Of a stretch of 33,248 nucleotides of DNA, positions 30,379-33,248 are shown piece after piece. A program made the translations under genes and the position numbers. The stretch's first letter is position 1. Each line of letters starts with the position of its first letter. The notes beneath the pieces were generated by a model, which was given only the letters and a program-made list of their open reading frames with translations, was not told the DNA's origin and searched no databases. Where the stretch lies: the NCBI RefSeq assembly GCF_024158915.1, contig NZ_JAMZGF010000058.1:1-33248 (forward strand), in the 5' to 3' direction. The DNA comes from Chryseobacterium sp. S0630. Its GTDB lineage: Bacteria; Bacteroidota; Bacteroidia; Flavobacteriales; Weeksellaceae.

Positions 30379-31701
30379 TTACAAACTTAATGGAATTCCT
30401 GCATAGAAATTCAATAGTTTAAGACTAAAAAGATAATTATATTTTGCCTGCGCTACTGATCCCTGTGCATTTGCATAATTATTTCTCGCCACGTTGACGT
30501 CATAAATGGTTGTTCTTCCGGCAGTATAACTTTTATCAGCAAAATCAAGAGCTAGTTTCGAGCTTTTTTCTGCTTCTACTGCTGACAGATAGGTTTCATA
30601 ATTGGCGTCAGCATCAAACTGAGCTTTCTGTACGTTTTGTCTTACAGTCTGTTTCTGTTGTTCCAAGGAATTCTTGGCTAAACTTTCATTTATTTTAGAC
30701 TGTTCTACCTGAAGTTTTGTTTTCCCTTTATTGAAGATAGGAATATTAAGTGACAGCCCTACGTTTTGACCAAACTGATCTTTATATTGTTCAAAAAAAG
30801 TTCCCTGCACAGTACCTGGCATAGGATCAAATTGTCTGTTATAGAAAGTATTAAGACCAGCGCTCGCTGTTAATGTAGGCCAGTATGCTGTTTTGCTTAC
30901 CTCAGTTTGTGCTTCGGCAGATCTTATACGGCTTTCCGCTGCTTTGATCTGAGGTTGTATTTCATATGCAGTTGTAAGCACTTCATCTGCGCTAGTAAGT
31001 TGTAAATCAAGTTTTTCAGGAATATTCACATCTTCCACATCAAACCCCTTATAATCTGAAAGCTGTAAAAGCTGAACAATGGCAAATAAAGCACGGCCAA
31101 CGTTTACTTCTGCAGTTTTAAGATTTTGTTTTTCTCTTGCCAGTGCAGCTTCAGCCTCTGCCAGAACCGTCTGGGCTGTTGTTCCAACCTGAGTTGTAAT
31201 TTTAGCTCTGTCAAACTGTTTCTGCGCATTATCCACGGCACTCTGAGAGATTTTAACAATCTCTTTATTCAACAAAGTGGTCAGATATTGCTGAGCAATC
31301 TGAAGAGAAATATCATTTTTAATGGTTTCAATATCATATTGACTGGCTTCCACATCAAACTGAGCTTTTCTTATATTTTTTTCTAACCTCCCATTATTAT
31401 ACACCAAAACATCGGCTCCCAGACCAACACTGTTATTGAACCTATCGTTTCTAAAACTTCCGGCTCCTAATGATCCTTGTCCGAAACTCACCCCACTCGT
31501 CACACTTCCAGATAGGGAAGGTAAATATTCTTTTTGGGCCGCTTTAAGGTTGTATTCCTGGTTTTGTTTGTTATACTGATTTTGGATAACCTGAAGATTA
31601 TGCTCCACTGCATAGCTTACACATTCTTTTAAGGACCATTTCTTCTGAGCGCTTAAACCCAGATAACCTAATCCAAAAACGATGATCCAAACTTTTTTCA
31701 T
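30379..31701 (-). CDS. TolC-family outer membrane efflux protein
   Basis: 440 residues with a signal peptide (MKKVWIIVFGLGYLGLSAQ). Two outer membrane efflux protein repeats: KKWSLKECVSYAVEHNLQVIQNQYNK at the start, long coiled-coil segments (ALAREKQNLKTAEVNVGRALF; TKLQVEQSKINESLAKNSLEQQKQTVRQNVQKAQ in pieces) and the late SYTAGRTTIYDVNVARNNYANAQGSVAQAKYNYLFSLKLLNFYAG, typical of TolC. It forms the outer-membrane duct of a drug or type I exporter; no adaptor or pump gene is adjacent. First gene of a five-gene operon whose other members are unrelated in function. Confidence 0.93.
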   Translation of the reverse strand: MKKVWIIVFGLGYLGLSAQKKWSLKECVSYAVEHNLQVIQNQYNKQNQEYNLKAAQKEYLPSLSGSVTSGVSFGQGSLGAGSFRNDRFNNSVGLGADVLVYNNGRLEKNIRKAQFDVEASQYDIETIKNDISLQIAQQYLTTLLNKEIVKISQSAVDNAQKQFDRAKITTQVGTTAQTVLAEAEAALAREKQNLKTAEVNVGRALFAIVQLLQLSDYKGFDVEDVNIPEKLDLQLTSADEVLTTAYEIQPQIKAAESRIRSAEAQTEVSKTAYWPTLTASAGLNTFYNRQFDPMPGTVQGTFFEQYKDQFGQNVGLSLNIPIFNKGKTKLQVEQSKINESLAKNSLEQQKQTVRQNVQKAQFDADANYETYLSAVEAEKSSKLALDFADKSYTAGRTTIYDVNVARNNYANAQGSVAQAKYNYLFSLKLLNFYAGIPLSL

Positions 31702-31884
31702 ATTGTATATGTTTATTTGTTTTTAATGGTCATATGGAATCGTGTTGCCTTCATGAGTAGTATACCATGTAAATCACAGCGATTTCATATTAAGATTTTT
31801 CAATATTAGACGAATTAAATATAAAAAAGTTACAGATTGAAAAATTATATTTTATTTTAAAAAAACTTTTGGGAATTTTGCATC

Positions 31885-33129
31885 ATGACAAATGAACAAT
31901 ATCAGGAAGCTATCGACTGGCTTTTCGTACAGATGCCCAACTATCAGATAGATGGACAGAAGGCTTATAAACCTGGGCTTGATAACATTACAAAGCTTTG
32001 TGCTTTTTTTGGAAATCCTCAGGATAAAATAAAATGTATTCACATTGGCGGTACTAATGGAAAAGGTTCTTCAAGCAATATGCTGGCATCGGTTCTTCAG
32101 GAGGCTGGTTATAAAACCGGGTTATACAATTCTCCACACCTTATAGACTTCACGGAGCGAATAAAGGTGAATGGAAAAAACTGTAATAAAGAATTTGTCT
32201 TTGATTTTATTCAAAAATTAAAAACGATTCCGGAAGATATCCGCCCCTCTTTCTTCGAGTTTACCACCATCATGGCTTTTGAATATTTTTATCAGCAGCA
32301 GGTAGATTTTGCCATTATTGAAGTAGGATTAGGAGGAAGACTGGATTCCACAAATATTATCAATCCATTGATTTCGGCTATTACTAATGTTCAGCTGGAT
32401 CATCAGAATATTCTTGGAGATACCATCGAAGAAATTGCCACTGAGAAAGCTGGAATTATTAAAAATAATATCCCAATTATTTCCGGTGACGAGAATGAAT
32501 CCGTTAGAAATATCATTAAAGAGAAAGCAACCAAAGAAAATGCACCGTTTATAGATGCTACTCTTATAAATACCAACCTTGAATCTGATCTGAAAGGAAA
32601 TTATCAGAAAAAGAATATCAGAGTTGTCTTAGCTGCGGTAGAAGAGTTAAAAAAACTGGGAGTACCTATTTCTGACGATTCTCTTGAAAATGGACTGCTC
32701 CATGTTCATCAGAATACAGGATTTATTGGCCGTTGGTTTGAGTTTTCACAAAATCCGCTTACGATTTGTGATACGGGACACAATCAGGCAGGCTTGGAGT
32801 ATGTTTTTTCACAATTAAATTCAATTAACAGACACAAGCATGTTATTTTGGGATTTGTGAATGACAAAAAAATAGATGATGTGATGAAATTACTTCCTGA
32901 AAATTCTGAGTTTTATTTTGCAAAACCATCCATCAACAGGGGAAGACATCCGGAAGATTACGAAAATCTGCTTCAGGAGGCGAAAATTTTTTATAAAATT
33001 TTTGATTCCGTACAGGAAGCGTATCTAGCTGCAAAAGAACGATGTACAAATGAAGAAATGATTTTTATCGGCGGAAGCAACTTTGTAGTGGGAGATTTTT
33101 TAGAAAAAAATTTGGAGATTAAAGAATAA
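31885..33129 (+). CDS. folC: Bifunctional folylpolyglutamate synthase/dihydrofolate synthase
   Basis: 414 residues. A Mur-ligase-type enzyme that adds Glu to dihydropteroate or folates with ATP. The P-loop HIGGTNGKGSSSNM lies near 53-66, followed by TGLYNSPHLIDFTERIKVNG, FEFTTIMAFEYF, VGLGGRLDSTNII and ITNVQLDHQNILGDTIEEIATEKAGIIK, all family signatures; the C-terminal ligand domain has TICDTGHNQAGLEY and HVILGFVNDKKIDDV. The start ATG 31885 gives MTNEQYQEAIDWLFVQMPNYQ, a standard N-terminus. It is divergent from tolC across a 183-nt AT-rich gap with no gene, and precedes tRNA-Val by 42 nt. Confidence 0.96.
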   Translation: MTNEQYQEAIDWLFVQMPNYQIDGQKAYKPGLDNITKLCAFFGNPQDKIKCIHIGGTNGKGSSSNMLASVLQEAGYKTGLYNSPHLIDFTERIKVNGKNCNKEFVFDFIQKLKTIPEDIRPSFFEFTTIMAFEYFYQQQVDFAIIEVGLGGRLDSTNIINPLISAITNVQLDHQNILGDTIEEIATEKAGIIKNNIPIISGDENESVRNIIKEKATKENAPFIDATLINTNLESDLKGNYQKKNIRVVLAAVEELKKLGVPISDDSLENGLLHVHQNTGFIGRWFEFSQNPLTICDTGHNQAGLEYVFSQLNSINRHKHVILGFVNDKKIDDVMKLLPENSEFYFAKPSINRGRHPEDYENLLQEAKIFYKIFDSVQEAYLAAKERCTNEEMIFIGGSNFVVGDFLEKNLEIKE

Positions 33130-33141
33130 GTCGTATATTTG
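33111..33141 (+). promoter_or_regulatory. Consensus promoter of tRNA-Val
   Basis: TTTG (33111-33114), 19-nt spacer and TATATTTG (33134-33141), an excellent match to the Bacteroidetes consensus. It overlaps the 3' end of folC. Confidence 0.78.
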
Positions 33142-33171
33142 CACCACTCTAAACAAGAGAACAAGTCTAGA

Positions 33172-33246
33172 GGGTTCTTAGCTCAGTTGGTTCAGAGCAT
33201 CTGGTTTACACCCAGAGGGTCGGGGGTTCGAATCCCTCAGGACCCA
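33172..33246 (+). tRNA. tRNA-Val (anticodon UAC)
   Basis: All arms fold. Acceptor GGGTTCT (33172-33178) pairs with AGGACCC, with one G-U. The D arm uses GCTC/GAGC, the anticodon stem TCTGG/CCAGA, the anticodon loop TTTACAC (anticodon TAC), and the T arm has loop TTCGAAT. The discriminator base is A at 33246. The window ends two bases later, so whether CCA is encoded cannot be judged. Confidence 0.97.
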
Positions 33247-33248
33247 CA

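Noticed and set aside
1..33248. CRISPR arrays, insertion sequences or prophage
   Set aside because: No regularly spaced repeats, transposase, integrase or phage structural gene was seen on either strand.

Overview
The window looks like a chromosomal segment of a flavobacterium, most likely Chryseobacterium or a close Weeksellaceae relative. The grounds are low G+C, repeated TAnnTTTG promoter boxes of the Bacteroidetes type, no strong Shine-Dalgarno sequences, and family markers such as a GLPGLI protein, a C39-like/VKOR/thioredoxin fusion, GG-leader peptides, a fused SpmA-SpmB protein, and AccD and Nth variants without metal-binding cysteines. Genus assignment is inference from protein resemblance; no search was run.

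Layout. 1-1364: accessory edge with a frameshifted pseudogene and three short GG-leader, cysteine-rich peptide genes. 1395-8656: mutS, a GNAT acetyltransferase, a cupin_8/JmjC-like oxygenase, a bestrophin channel, two secreted proteins (one with MORN-like repeats) and a SpoU-type RNA methyltransferase. 8844-15188: housekeeping genes for a CBS protein, NAD kinase (nadK), class II aldolase (fbaA), AccD, a DUF6973-like protein, fused SpmA-SpmB and a small helical protein. 15203-17244: tonB-like/exbD/exbB energy transduction operon. 17417-20863: an acidic protein, a DUF885 lipoprotein peptidase, a small lipoprotein and a DinB-like protein. 20915-26005: the most unusual block (below). 26313-33129: nth and bcp (divergent), then a minus-strand operon tolC-sprT-manC-secreted protein-GNAT, then folC. 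The window ends in tRNA-Val(UAC) at 33172.

Candidate new system (20915-26005). A minus-strand unit, from a good promoter at 26057-26029, reads GLPGLI protein, then a C39-like pseudo-peptidase/VKOR/DsbA-like fusion, a 60-residue six-cysteine peptide, a GT-A-like glycosyltransferase (DUF6625-like), and a second six-cysteine peptide with nearly the same leader. It converges on two overlapping plus-strand genes for GT25-like proteins; one keeps an acidic EDDH motif and its paralogue has lost it. The inferred picture is a ribosomally made, secreted, disulphide-bonded and perhaps glycosylated peptide system. A near-perfect intrinsic terminator lies between the first peptide gene and the glycosyltransferase and would favour precursor over enzyme. 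No PCAT-type exporter is in the window. The three four-cysteine peptides at 685-1364 share the C-terminal Cys-Cys and may be served by the same machinery.

Architectural themes: several convergent pairs share a bidirectional terminator whose loop holds a stop codon, and two kinds of intergenic palindromic repeat are present.
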